NCBI GenBank assembly: GCA_033002965.1
Contig: JAURVB010012964.1
Coordinates: forward strand, 248,001 to 312,000
Source of the DNA: Piper betle
Lineage: Eukaryota; Streptophyta; Magnoliopsida; Piperales; Piperaceae
Length of the DNA stretch: 64,000 nucleotides
Direction: 5' to 3'
In this document: piece by piece, positions 1 to 11,287 of the stretch
Layout: each line of letters starts with the position of its first letter
Position numbering within the stretch: the stretch's first letter is position 1
The notes under the pieces: model-generated
The model's input: only the letters and a program-made list of their open reading frames with translations
Databases searched by the model: none
What the model was told of the DNA's origin: nothing
Made by a program: the position numbers and the translations under genes

Positions 1-258
1 AAACACGATCAAATTTGACACGCAAGGAGTCAAGTAGAGAGGGAGAATCCTAGTGACCTGTGGTCCAAGGTCCAAGCGCATCTGCACATATACATCGAGC
101 TCGAACTTTGAGACCTACATCGGAACCCACTGCTAAGTAAAATACTAATATCTTTATATAATGCATGTTCGTGGTGTGTGCTAATATCATAAATACATCC
201 TAATAAAGAAAATAGTGCTAACAAGGCTACAATTAAACACTAGCACACAAATCAAGAC

Positions 259-292
<34 letters not shown>

Positions 293-598
293 TAAATACA
301 CACATAGATAATTAGGTAAATAATAAATACTTGAACATAAATATTACTCTAATTAAATATATATATATATATATAATTATACTATATAAATACATGACTA
401 AACATGAGTAAATCTCATATATACTGGTGTTAGTAAATATATAAATAATTAAATAATTAAATTATTAAAATTCTATAAATAAATTAAAAAAACTCATTAA
501 TCATGAATAATAATAATATCATAGTTATACAATACAAGAATATATAATTAAATACAAATAAATAATAACACAGAGTTGAACAATCAAATATATATATA

Positions 599-635
<37 letters not shown>

Positions 636-2230
636 AATTTAGTAAACATAAGAAGACTAATATTAATAAGTAAATATAATATTAATAATAATAAATAATC
701 ATGTAAACATTTATCATATGCGATAAACATAAATAAATAAATAAAAATAATAATAAATATAATGAATGAATGAATAAATAAATAAATAAATAATCATAAC
801 ATCTAACCATGCTAAATCATGTAAATATGCATCTAAAATAATATAAAGGTTCTCGAATTACCAAAAACGGTATAAGAACCGATTAAACGGTTCGAAAATG
901 AGCTGAACTGGACCAAACCGAATTGAATCAGACTGAATCGAATGGGCTAAACCAACCCAATTTGGTTTAACTAAAAAGTGGGTTGGGTTAACTCGGCGGA
1001 TGTGAACTGGACTAGCGGACTCGGACATGGGCTGGTGGGCTTGTGAACAAGATCTGGTAGGCAGATGCGGATGCGACGCAGACACGAACATGGGCAAGAT
1101 TAGGGGCAGCAGTCCCTGTCGCTGAAAAACACCGACGGTGGCACGGCTGCGATTGCCACCAGTTGGCATCGATAGGGGGTATCAAGGCGAAGGTGCTGGT
1201 GGTGACAATTGGCGAGATCCGGCCGGCGGCTGGCCGAAACAACCAAAAACACCACTGTGCAAATCCACATCGCTGGCGACGATTGTGGTCACGACGGAGG
1301 TCGATGTCGGTCCCAAACTGTAGATCTCAACAAGGGGAAGTTGTCGGGGTGGTTGGCTTTGTCGAAGGACACTCGCCAGTGCCAAAAAATGGTTTGTACG
1401 GGTGGCGGTGGCGGCAGCAAAAATCGAAAGCAAAAACTTTGTTGCCGAATGCGACTGCGGCGGTGTTGGTGGCAATCATGGGTACAGAGTCATAGCCGGC
1501 CGTGAGGTAGTCATGATCGATACAGTGGCCAGGGGCGAGGCGGAGACTCGCCAGTGGCCAGTTGAAGTGGTGGCGGTGTCGAGGTGAAAATCTTGTAAAA
1601 TCGTGGGGAAGTCACCGGAAATCAATGGGAGAAGATAAAACTAAATAAGCGGCTCAGATCTTGCCACATGGCATGAACTGGATGTCCGACAACTTGTGGT
1701 CTAGTGGGGCCCACATATGGGTATATGCACTAAACATATGAAAAGAAAGCTCGGGTCAAGACCGTCCAAAGTCCAAACTGACTCTAGTCTTCAATGTGAC
1801 TCTATAGGCGGGAATCAAGGCAAGAAGGCTAGCTGGGCCTCAAACCCTAAACGCAATCGAGTTGAGCCAACGAGGTACAATCCGATGGTAGAAAATCCCT
1901 ATGATGCATGCAATGAGATACCTTGAAAATCCCAAACAGATACTACACGCTGCAACAGCCTAGATCTAGGCCTAAAATCCTACCTAACTCATAAAAATCA
2001 TATGTATACCTCGCGTATACACTGATAACTCATGATCTACTGTATCATAACTGAAATAATTATATGCATGTCAGGTATACTCAACCTCCATAACATGCTC
2101 ATATGACCATCTAGGCTCCATACTCATATTCTTAAAATTGTTCTAACTCGAATCGAATCGACTTGATACTGCCAAAATTGGACAAGACGAAAATCGAGTA
2201 AAAACCCTAAGTCGAAACTGAGGTTTTACA
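1..2230 (-). mobile_element. Minus-oriented Tekay-like LTR relic, left end outside window
   Basis: This is non-coding. Blocks line up in order with 3780-6727: a 'gtgatccaag-tccaagc' block near 65-80, a 'gaattaccaaaaacgg' block at 853, a GC-rich stretch at 1000-1600 and a terminal GGTTTTACA at 2222-2230. On the minus strand the end reads TGTAAAACC, the LTR start shared by all Tekay-like LTRs in this window. Short open frames in the GC-rich stretch (858-1587) overlap on both strands and match nothing known, so I read them as chance. Identity as an LTR is inferred from the shared end and block order. Confidence 0.45.
240..800. repeat. AT-rich microsatellite belt
   Basis: There is a (TAA)n run at about 261-292, an alternating TA run at about 356-374, a mixed TA/TG run at about 589-633 and AATA repeats at about 735-795. 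No gene is visible here. Confidence 0.85.
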
Positions 2231-2966
2231 CTACCTATCCTATGTTGGCTAGGTCTTATATGCTTCACTATGACCTACACTGATTGTTACAAACACAAGT
2301 GTTACACTACTTGTCCTTCACCAAGCTCAACCCAAGTGTTTCACAAGCTCACTTGTCCTTCACCAAGCTCAACCTTGATCAGGCTTCACAAGTCACACGC
2401 TTGTCCTTCACCCCACTGGCCTCAAGCTTGACTTCACAAGCTAACCAACATTCACACTTATAACAAACACAACTCCACACCTAGAGTATCACACAACCAC
2501 TAGTGCAAGCACACATGACAAGATCACACCCTATAACACCCTAATCTGGTTCACTATAGAACCCGACCAAAATTTACATTCAACTCGAGTCACTCCTTAA
2601 ACCAATCAATATGTTGGATAAAATAAACTTGATCTAAGAAATTAGTCTAAGCGTCTCAAAACAAGAAGACATAAATATGCATGAAAGCAGTATAGTATCC
2701 AACCCGCTAATATCAATTCTATGTGCAATGACATGACAAAGCATAAGTATAAATAAAACAAGTTACCAAATAGATAATAATCATTGCCCAATACATTTCC
2801 TCATGTAATGTAGGAGTCTCACACACATATGTGCCACAGATAAAGTCATACGCAAAAAAGAGCGAGCCTAATAGTAAATACGTAAAAAAGTTCTCAAACC
2901 ACTCAATCAAATAATAAATGACCAAATATAAAGATAAAAATAAGAGACATGTGTCAGGTGTCTATC
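2231..2966. other. Short non-coding interior between two LTR relics
   Basis: About 0.74 kb lies between the terminal GGTTTTACA of the left relic and the TGTCAAGCCC that probably starts the right relic. I see no gag or pol motifs. The interior of the pair is therefore either deleted or belongs to a non-autonomous element. The 2719-2925 minus open frame is short and anonymous. Confidence 0.35.
2313..2440. repeat. Three degenerate 40-50 bp tandem units
   Basis: The phrase 'cttgtccttcacc' recurs at about 2314, 2351 and 2401. Each copy is followed by an 'aagct/caac' variant and a 'tcacaag' tail. The units differ in length and sequence, so the array is old. No coding frame is kept across them. Confidence 0.7.
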
Positions 2967-5900
2967 TGTCAAGCCCTTTTTTCCCTCCACTCCAATTAGC
3001 TATTGCCAAGGTTTCCAATCTAGAACTACATACATATATAAGAAAACAATGTTAGCAATGAGTGTTGCTTGTCCCAAATTACTAAACAATAAGTGGCAAG
3101 TAAGCTCAACAACTCACAAAAACAAAACCATAATATATCCCCATTAGAAGTCTCATTGGGGCAAAACCACATATGATTCCCTACTTCAGCTAGTAACATC
3201 TGAGCCATGAAATCATGAACATGGTAATTGCCCTCTTCGCAACCTCCATGTTTGACGATCTCAAAGACTACGAAATCAATAGCCAAGTACATAGCAGTCA
3301 TCTCATACGCCACAAAATATAGTACATGGTAATCACCCTATTTTGTGAACATGGTAATCGCCCTATTTTGTGGCAAGTAAGCTCAACGCCACAAAATACT
3401 CTACACATCTCCAGATGTGAGAAGCTCATAGTGTAGAGATATAATGATAACATGACCTCAACAAAAATAGCGTGCCTGCCTCCTCAACAAGAGTAAACAT
3501 CTCCAACAACTCACATGCACACAAAAGCCGATAAAAGAACATATACGAGCTTGGTACATAAGTAGTAAGGGCAACTTAAAGTAAGGCTCAGTTTTCAAAA
3601 TTAGCTTGATAGATCTTATCATTGAGGGATATTAATTACATTAAAAATACATTTTTCAAGAATCCCACATCAAGTGGATTTTCCCACAAGTGTGTTACTT
3701 GATAAATCGTTTTTAAAATAAGTAAGATGACATTTGTTAAGTGGTATATAATAAAACATCTACTTAACATATCCATCGAATAAAAGAGAGAAGGCAAGTC
3801 CTAACGGACTTGTGATCCAAGCTCCAAGCATGCATACTTTAATGGCGAGTTCATACTCCAAAGCCTAAATTGAAAACCCCAACTCAAAACAAAAACTCTA
3901 ATCAAAATGATGCATGATGAAGTGTGTGTGTGTGTATGCATGCTTATAATAATAATAGTCTAAATAATACAAATAAATTAATTAAAAAATGCCCGACACA
4001 CAAAATGAGGCAAAACCCTAGTACTGGTTATAATTTAACATAACTCATCATTAAGTGTATAAAAATTAGTATATCAGTAATAACAACCTCTCACAAGTCA
4101 TGGAATAATAATGAAATAGTACCTCACAGCATGAACGAGAAATAAGTAAAATAACCACTTTAATCGTTCATGTATCATTTAATTAAAATAATTAAATAAT
4201 AGCATAGTAAAATAAATCATGCATGATACTAAAATATATCTACTCAGTGGAATTACTATACTATGGTCACATAAAATAAATCACATGCATATGAGTCATA
4301 AATAAATAACAACAAATAATAAACACGAGTCAAATAATAAATAATTATCAAATAAGTAAATAACTAAATAAATAAATAAGAAAATAAATATAAAAACACT
4401 CCAAAGTGTCCTCAACATGACATACTATATGAGAATGCATCAAAACAAGTACAGAGAAGCTTGAATTACCGAAAACCGATGAAAAAGGTGTGAAAACAAC
4501 CAGAATCAAGTCTGCCCGGGTTGCTTGGCAGAACTGAACCGAATCAGGCCGGGTCAAAGACTGGACAGAACCAGCTCAGCAAAAAATTGCTGAACCAAAC
4601 CAGACGCATGAGTGCAATGCCAGGAAAAGAAGTGGGTTTCGTTGTTGGCAATCGGCAGTGTGATACGGGCGTCGGCCGGTAGGGATAAATAGAGGGGGTG
4701 ACAGCAGTCATTGTGATGGGTGAAATGGTGGTAGGAACGGTGGTGATCGGCCGAAAAATGGGAGAGAAGGTAGTGGCTAGGGCTATTATTTCTTGAAAAA
4801 AATGGTTTCACCGGCGTTGACCGAAGCAATGAGGCAAGAGAGGATTTTCGGGTTAGACAGTGCTTGCCAGTTGGTCGATCAGCAGTGGTGGAGACAACGA
4901 AGACGGCTCGAAGGCAGCATAATTCCGACCAGAATAGATGGTGGCAGTTATACAACGCCGGGACTTTCTGGCAAGATTTTGGTGGTTTTCAGCAACGGGA
5001 AGGTGCAGGCGAGTGACAACTTCTATCGATCAGAAGTGGTGGCATGGCCGGTGAGGCCATGGTAGTGAGGTGGCGGTGCCCTAGAGGCGCGGCTGTGCTG
5101 GTGGTTTCCAAAAATCCGCTCCAAATTGTGGTGTTTTTTGGCGAGATACGAGGGTTCCAAGACTAACGCCATAGCAAGGTGTGTTGCTGAGACCAACATG
5201 GTAGCGGCATGGTTGCAAAAATTAGAATTTTAATCGGAATTGGTTTTTGAGGGAGTCAGAATTAGAATGGGAATCGGTCTAAATCAGATAGGAATCGGTC
5301 TAAATCAGATAGGAATCGGTTTAGTTGAATCGGTTCAAATCAGTCTAATCGGTCATATATAATAATTTGACAATTCAAAATATAAATATATAAAAATTAA
5401 GTATTGATGTTATTTTGATATTATTATGTGTATTATAGTTATGATATTTTTAATATATTTTTAGATTTTTTAATTATTTAGAATTAATTATTATTTTTAA
5501 CTCGAGTCGGTGTCGAGCCAACTTTTCATTACGAGAATGCCAACCTCCACCCCCGCCATTAGCGCAGGCGCCCTACCCCACCTCCCCTCGCCACCCCTGC
5601 ACCGCCCAATCTCCCCCCACTGGTCCCGCCCTGCCTAGCCTCACCCAGCTGGCCCCACCCCGCCCAGCCTCACCCTGCTGGCCCTGCCCCGCCTAGTCCC
5701 CCTCCTTGCGCCTTTGTCCCACCCTGCCACCCTTGTCCTGTTGGAGGCAAGGTCGGAAGCCGAGTTGGAGCTAAGGTCAGAGGTGAAGAAGCGCGATGGC
5801 GGAGTGAGGGAGACGGGTAATTTTTGGTTTTTAAAATCAAAATTCATATTTTACCCATGCTTAATAATTTAATAAATATCATACCTAGAGTATTTTAGTC

Positions 5901-6727
5901 ATTTATCAAACAACTGATTCTTTCCGATTTACCCGAAATCTGAATCGGATTTAGATCGATCGAAATCGGGGTAAATCGGCCGATTTAGATGCCTATTCGG
6001 GGCCGACCGATTTGGCCCTAGAATAGGATCAACACGTTGCCAATCCAATTTAAATCGGCCGAATTCATGCATCTATGGGTAGAGGTGACGGCTTGGAAAA
6101 TGGAGGTCAGAGTGAGAAGATATGAGAGTTCAAAGTTGGGAGGTGGAACAAGGAGAAAAGACGAGCACAATATAGTAACTGCGCTCAATGTGCATAAATC
6201 TGCCACGTGGCTGCATGAAAATGTGGATGTGGGGCCCAAGGGGGTGGGGGATGGGGGGGCGTTCCTATGCCATATAGACTGCTGTCGTCGATGTTGTCGT
6301 AAATTGAAATAGACACGAAACGGAATTGAGTCTCCATAAATAGGAATCAAGTCCAAACGCGTTGGAGTCCCCAATGGAACTAAGGTTGTGATCCGCCGAA
6401 AATCGAAGTACAATTGAACTAAGGTAAATGACACATTGGAGTCCCCAATGGATGAAATGAACAGCCCAAAAAGCCCAACGCCAAAGACTAAATGTAAACA
6501 CATCCCTAATCAAATCCTAATCCTCGCTCAAACCCTAATACCCAAGCAGGTGCAAACCCAAAATGATGGATAACACAGATTGTGATCCCCGCAGCCGCAT
6601 GTTATCTTGTTCACGACTGGCCACACATACTAGACATAAAAGCTGAACCAACTACTAAACCAACCCACCCGAAACTTGCTAAAATTGGGTCAACATGCAC
6701 ACAAAACCTTGAACCAAGGGTTTTACG
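2967..6727 (-). mobile_element. Minus-oriented Tekay-like LTR relic, split by an insertion
   Basis: Landmarks of minus-oriented Tekay LTRs appear in the same order as in the well-defined copy at 17538-20394. They are a TATA-like 'catacatatataag' near 3030, a 'gcaatgagtgttgc' block near 3054, an 'acttgataaatc' to 'cttaacatatcc' block at 3700-3775, a 'gatccaagctccaagc' block near 3812, a GC-rich stretch at 4600-5200 and a terminal GGGTTTTAC at 6719-6727. An AATCGG-rich segment (5212-6065) interrupts it, and homology with the 1-2230 relic resumes afterwards. No flanking target duplication could be confirmed. Confidence 0.45.
5212..6065. mobile_element. AATCGG-rich insertion, possibly a non-autonomous DNA transposon
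   Basis: Both edges carry dense AATCGG (left, 5235-5360) and CCGATT (right, 5925-6062) words in opposite orientation, which resembles subterminal repeats. A 21-bp unit (GGAATCGGTCTAAATCAGATA) is repeated at about 5270-5325. The middle has an AT-rich stretch (5340-5510) and a C-rich stretch (5535-5740). No transposase motif is present. The class is inferred; clean terminal inverted repeats and a target duplication were not found. Confidence 0.35.
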
Positions 6728-8169
6728 TGCATGATCTTGTTTATAAAAAACTTCACAAGATCAACGAGATCTTTTACAACAATCTTCACAAATAGTCACA
6801 AGGCTTTACACCAATCTTCGCAAATAGTCAAATATGATCAAGACCAAGTTTGAGACCAATCAAACATTTCAATTCTCAAATCAATCCGAATCCAAATTGG
6901 CAATTTTTAACCAACTCAATTCCTTTTAATTCCTCTTGGCTCTAGTTCATTTGAATCTTATCATAAAGTGAAATTCGTGATCATAACATGAATTGAAGTT
7001 TCATAATCAAAATCTGAAATGAATAAATCCAAGACTTAACACATCCAACATATTAATCTTTTGCAAGTTACAATAGCATAAATTGGTTTTTTGTGGCTTT
7101 TAATTTGTTGACTCCGACTGTGGCATGCCCTCCAAAGCTTGATACTGGTTTGCTTGATGCTCCATTGAAGGAAATGACCTCATAAATGAGTCTGAAACGT
7201 CAAAAAATAGAGGGGGACCGAGTTCCAGGTGAAACACAGCACACAATGGCTATCAAATAATTCCCGGAAAGAGCGTGGGTTGCATGGTACTGGACTAAGT
7301 CAGTTCCAGTCAGAAAATAATTTAACCGGGCTCGGGTCATGCGGCTGGACCAGGGGCACTAGTGGGTTGTAGCTGGGACATGGTCAGATCATAGACAGCA
7401 GTCGAGCAGGGAGGTAACTCGACATAGTTTGGTGCTCATGGGCAGGCAGACGCAAACAACCTTGGTCAGGTAATAGGAATGACTCGGGCTCAATCAGGAG
7501 GGTGGTCTAATGCGAATCGGCCTCATGTATCTGGGCAACAAAATGGAGCATGGGTAGTCGAGTCAAAGGTGGCAGGGATTCAAGCATGTATGTTGTCAGT
7601 TCAAAAGGGCCCGACAGACCCGATTATGGGCGCGGTGGAACTTTGATGAGATAGAGCTCTGGCTACAGCATTTTCGTAGTGACAATTGGTGGAGATTGCC
7701 CAGATCAACTGGGTTGAGGATGGAGGGTTGGATGATGATGGTCCGGTGGCCAAAGATGATACTAGCTAGCTGTGGTTTCATAGGAAAGTCTTCGATAAGA
7801 GTATTATCAGAATTTTCTGGTTGTTTATAGGGGGACTTGTGGCCGCGTATAGCTCCTTCAGTTATGAGTTAGTAGTTTAGCAACGTACTGTCGCATTTTG
7901 CATGTGTTGCATATTTAGTTTAGCTTTAGATTAGTTTTCAGGCACTACATAACATTCACGGAGTATCTTGTTAGCCTTAGAACATCCCCTAGATAGCCCA
8001 GCCTCATTGGCCAAAAACCCTAGCCCTATGCCTTTTTATTTTCATTTTTGGTGCCTAGTGCCACAACGCTTACCTGACACCCAAATCTTTTTCCTTTATG
8101 GCCACGGTAATCACCCGAGCGCCACATCTCTATGTACGATGCATGTGGGATACCCTATAGCTAGTGCCG
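6728..8169. other. Unassigned non-coding stretch
   Basis: I see no gene, LTR terminus or tandem array that I can support. Open frames such as 7596-7781 (minus) and 7968-8309 (plus) are short, lack motifs, and the second runs into the TRIM-like unit at 8175. Confidence 0.5.
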
Positions 8170-8174
8170 TGATG

Positions 8175-8383
8175 TGTTGGGCCCTTTGGGCCCCCACCCA
8201 AGCTCTAAAACCACTGTTGGGCCCTTCGAGCTATCAAAAGGACTTTAAACCACCAAAGGAAACTCGTAATAGGTGTTACATGCCTCTCTTAATCCAAAAA
8301 CTAGCTTAAGGAATAAGGCTTTCCCATTAGCCTATATGCAAGTCACTAACAACGTCTACGACCAATGTGGGACAAACCCAACA
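8175..8383 (-). mobile_element. TRIM-like short LTR unit (209 bp)
   Basis: The unit starts TGTTGGGCCC and ends CCCAACA, giving TG...CA ends. It is flanked by TGATG (8170-8174) and TGATA (8384-8388), a near-perfect 5-bp duplication. On the minus strand it contains a 'gtcccaca' block, a 'cctta-agctag' block, and a GGGCCCAACA followed by TGGTTTTAGAGC, which resembles an initiator-Met tRNA primer site. A homologous unit of 189 bp lies on the plus strand at 55870-56058. There is no coding capacity. Confidence 0.65.
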
Positions 8384-8542
8384 TGATACTCAATTTCCAG
8401 GGTCATGGTGCTAATGTCATGAATAGGTTTTAAAACCTGGCCACCCGACCTTTGTCTTCCCTTTCCCCAAACCTAGCTGCCACCCTCCGCTCCTCCACCT
8501 CTTCTTCATCTTCACCACCTCGCTTTACTCCTCCATGCCTTC

Positions 8543-8885
8543 TAGAACGATCATCTTCAACAGCATCGACAAGAAGGTCTTTTCCTGTGCTCTGCCTACC
8601 ACTCTGCTTCATTGGGGCCATGTCAATGATGATCTAAAATTGGGAAAGAGGGGACTTTGGATCGATATGGAGGTAAGGGAGCAAGGAAATGTTGTGCTTC
8701 CTTGGTGTTCTTCCTAAAAGATTGAAATGAGAATAGCAAAAGCACAAGCCAATTGTATTATCATCAAATCAATATCCACAATCAACATCCATGCTCGGTT
8801 TTTATATCCCGCACTTCCTCATTCAATTACCTGTGCAATTACACTAATACCCCTCTACAATACCCCTTTCACTTTATTCATACTA
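8543..8885 (-). repeat. 3' LTR of the Reina-like element
   Basis: The 343-bp copy matches 12350-12689 along its length with scattered substitutions and small indels. Its first base pair in plus orientation is TA instead of TG. A 'tttttatatcccgc' box near 8800 is shared by both LTRs. Confidence 0.88.
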
Positions 8886-8897
8886 AGTACCCTCCCC
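8886..8897 (-). promoter_or_regulatory. Polypurine tract, Reina-like element
   Basis: On the minus strand this reads GGGGAGGGTACT immediately upstream of the 3' LTR, where plus-strand DNA synthesis of an LTR element is primed. Confidence 0.7.
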
Positions 8898-9022
8898 ATT
8901 GAAAGCAACCATGCCCTCAAGGTTACCAAAACATTAACAATTTCTAAAGAACACTCTTCTGGTGGAGATCTAGATGGTAAAGAAGATTGCACATGAACAT
9001 CAGCTGCTACCGAGGCTTTCAA

Positions 9023-9253
9023 CTAAAAAACATGGAAGATGTTATGAAGTTGGGAATCAGCAGGAAGTTGCAAGTTATAGGCAACTTGTCCAATGCGTTG
9101 GATGATAGAGAAAGGCCCATAAAATTTTTCAGCCAATTTGGTGGACTTCTTTGTTCTCAATGAATTTTGTCGGCAAGATTGTAGTTTCAAATATACTTGC
9201 TGGCCTACCTGAAACTCAACATCTCGTCTACACAAGTCATGGTAAAGTTTCAT
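9023..9253 (-). pseudogene. Integrase C-terminal domain, Reina-like
   Basis: The 76-codon open stretch carries the post-catalytic gypsy integrase pattern: a 'FQVGQQVYLKLQ' strand, then 'KLAEKFYGPFSIIQRIG', 'VAYNLQLPADS' and 'LHNIFHVF'. This part binds DNA non-specifically during integration. No chromodomain was recognised downstream, so it is either lost or too degraded to see. The core lies immediately upstream in another frame. Confidence 0.8.
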
Positions 9254-10206
9254 CCTTAACTATGAAGCTGTCAAATTTTCTCTCAATTCGCGTAGTAATT
9301 GATCCATGTGGCGTAGAAGTCCATCTACTTCCCCTGTTTTTGTTGTACTAGGAATGTAAGAAAGCAATGTTGATGGTGGTATGTTGTAAACTACCTCAAA
9401 AGGGCTCATGCGTATTGATGATTGAAAACTGGTATTGTAACAAAATTCTGTCCAAGGCAGCCACCTAGCCTGTGGTCTATTTGCAGCAAAAAACCTCAGA
9501 TTTTGCTCCAGAATTTTGTTGATTACCTCTGTTTGACCATCTGTTTGAAGATGATATGTAGAACTATAGTTAAAAGCCACCCCTTGTAGTCTGAACAGTT
9601 CATTCCAAAAAGAACTTGTGAAAGTTGGGTCTCTATCACAAATGATTGAAGTTGGCATTCCATGGAGCTTGAAAATTTCCTCAAAGAACAATTGAGCGAT
9701 TTTCTAAACCGTGAAGGGGTAAGCAATAGAGATAAAATCTGTATTTTGAAAGTCTGTCGACTACTACAAAGATTGCATCTTTTGTGTTTCTTCTCGGCAA
9801 TCCAATAATGAAATCCATGCTGATTGATGTCCAAATTTGTTGGGGTATAGGAAGAGGCTGTAACAATCCCACTGGTGCCAATGTAGAACTTTTGAATTTC
9901 TGACAAATTTCACAATTTTGCATATGAGTCACATCTTTATACACTCTTGACCAATAAAAACTGCACACAACCTTTTCAAAGTTTTCTGAATACCCTCATG
10001 AGTTCTATCATGAAACTCTTTTAGAATAATGGTATAAGGTCCATTTGAGAATTCAAGTAAATTCTATTCTTGTAAAAGAGAATGCCATCTTTCAATGACC
10101 AATTTGGTGATAGCTTATTGTCTGCACACTGTTGTTTTAGATTTGATATTTGCACATTTGTGGCATAAGCTTGTTTAATCTCATCTAACCATCTTGGTAT
10201 AGCCAT
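9254..10206 (-). pseudogene. Integrase zinc-binding and catalytic core, Reina-like
   Basis: Three overlapping minus-strand frames make up one integrase broken by frameshifts. The 9681-9968 frame has the second half of the HHCC zinc finger (CEIC) and the first catalytic Asp in 'SMDFIIGLP'. The 9260-9691 frame has 'ICDRDPTF' with the second Asp and 'QTDGQTEVINK' with the catalytic Glu. The 10021-10206 frame is the linker between RNase H and the zinc finger. Integrase inserts cDNA into the host genome; this copy cannot be expressed intact. Confidence 0.82.
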
Positions 10207-10620
10207 TGAAATTGCTGCTAAGAAGATGGAGTCTTGGATTCTTTGAAATGTTGTTAGCTATTTCAGACAATTCCATTTCATATTGCCTAGACAATGAATC
10301 TGCTACTTTGTTTTGTTTTCCTAGTTGTTTTGTTGTCCTTGATTGTTGCACACCCTCCAACTCCCATCTTTTTTTTTTTACTAATAAGACCTGAGATGAA
10401 TATGAACTTGATGTGAGCTGAATTATCCTTGCCTTGAGTAGTTCATTGACTTGCCTCTCTATTTCATTTTTTTGAAAGTAGGGATATCAATATGGTTTAA
10501 TGGCCATAGGAGGAGTTCCTTCTTTTAGAATTACATGGTGATCATAAGCTCGTTGTGGTGGTAAACTTTTTGGTACAGAAAAAACTTTTGCAAAATTTTG
10601 TAGCACCTTGTCCAATTGTT
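10207..10620 (-). pseudogene. RT N-terminus fused to RNase H tail by internal deletion
   Basis: On the minus strand, 10620 to about 10385 encodes the start of a gypsy RT: 'AYDHHVILKEGT', then an in-frame stop, then 'EIERQVNELLKARII' and 'LLVKKK'. Within a few codons the frame reaches 'GKQNKVADSLSRQ' (about 10285-10325), which is the end of RNase H. Everything between is absent, including the RT catalytic YxDD and the RNase H catalytic acids. The junction is at about 10350-10385, next to an A/T run. Confidence 0.75.
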
Positions 10621-10979
10621 CCTTTTATAGGATTGATAATGAGGGCATTTGTTGTTATGAGCTACTATTGTTCAACACCTGTAAATTCATTAGTAACCCT
10701 TGTTTTCTCTTCTTGAAGGAATGAGTTATCTGTTTCTTGTCACACAATTGACTTGGTGGAATAAGCTAACCTTGAACTCCACTGTTTTTCCATTTTTTGT
10801 GAAAGACATTGTAAGGGATTCAAAATACCATAATGTTGATCCCAAAGTCTTCAACCACTAAATGCCTAGAACAATATCAAACTCCTCTAGCTGAAGTATA
10901 AAGAAATCTAAAACAGTACTATACCCAAGAAGATATAACATAATGCCCACATACTTGCCCCCACAACTCATCTTCTCAC

Positions 10980-11130
10980 CATTGGCTATCTGAACCTTCA
11001 ACCCATTATTTGTCTTCACTGGTAACTTCAATTTCTAGATCAAGCTAGCATTCACAAAATTGTGTGAACCCACCCCCGAATCTATCAGTACCATTACTTG
11101 ATGTCCACTTACTCTCCCTAACATTTTCAT
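10980..11130 (-). pseudogene. Aspartic protease fragment, Reina-like
   Basis: One minus-strand frame reads VLIDSG followed by 'SHNFVNASLI', the active-site region of a retrotransposon aspartic protease that would process the Gag-Pol polyprotein. The catalytic D-S-G is present. Stops lie just outside this stretch, so it is a fragment. Confidence 0.7.
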
Positions 11131-11287
11131 GGCGTTAGTAGTTCTGGCAGTTGTTAATGTATTAAGAGATATAGCTGGAATAATGGAATCCCACTCTTAT
11201 TCACTGTCCTCTTGCTTTGATACGTCTTCATCTCTTACTGCCTCAATGGTGAATAATCTATTGTATTTGTGTCTAGGAAAAAATCTC

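Noticed and set aside
858..1587. Overlapping plus and minus frames of up to 110 codons
   Set aside because: Same GC-rich LTR context, no motifs, no start context and no conservation with the related relic at 4600-5200.
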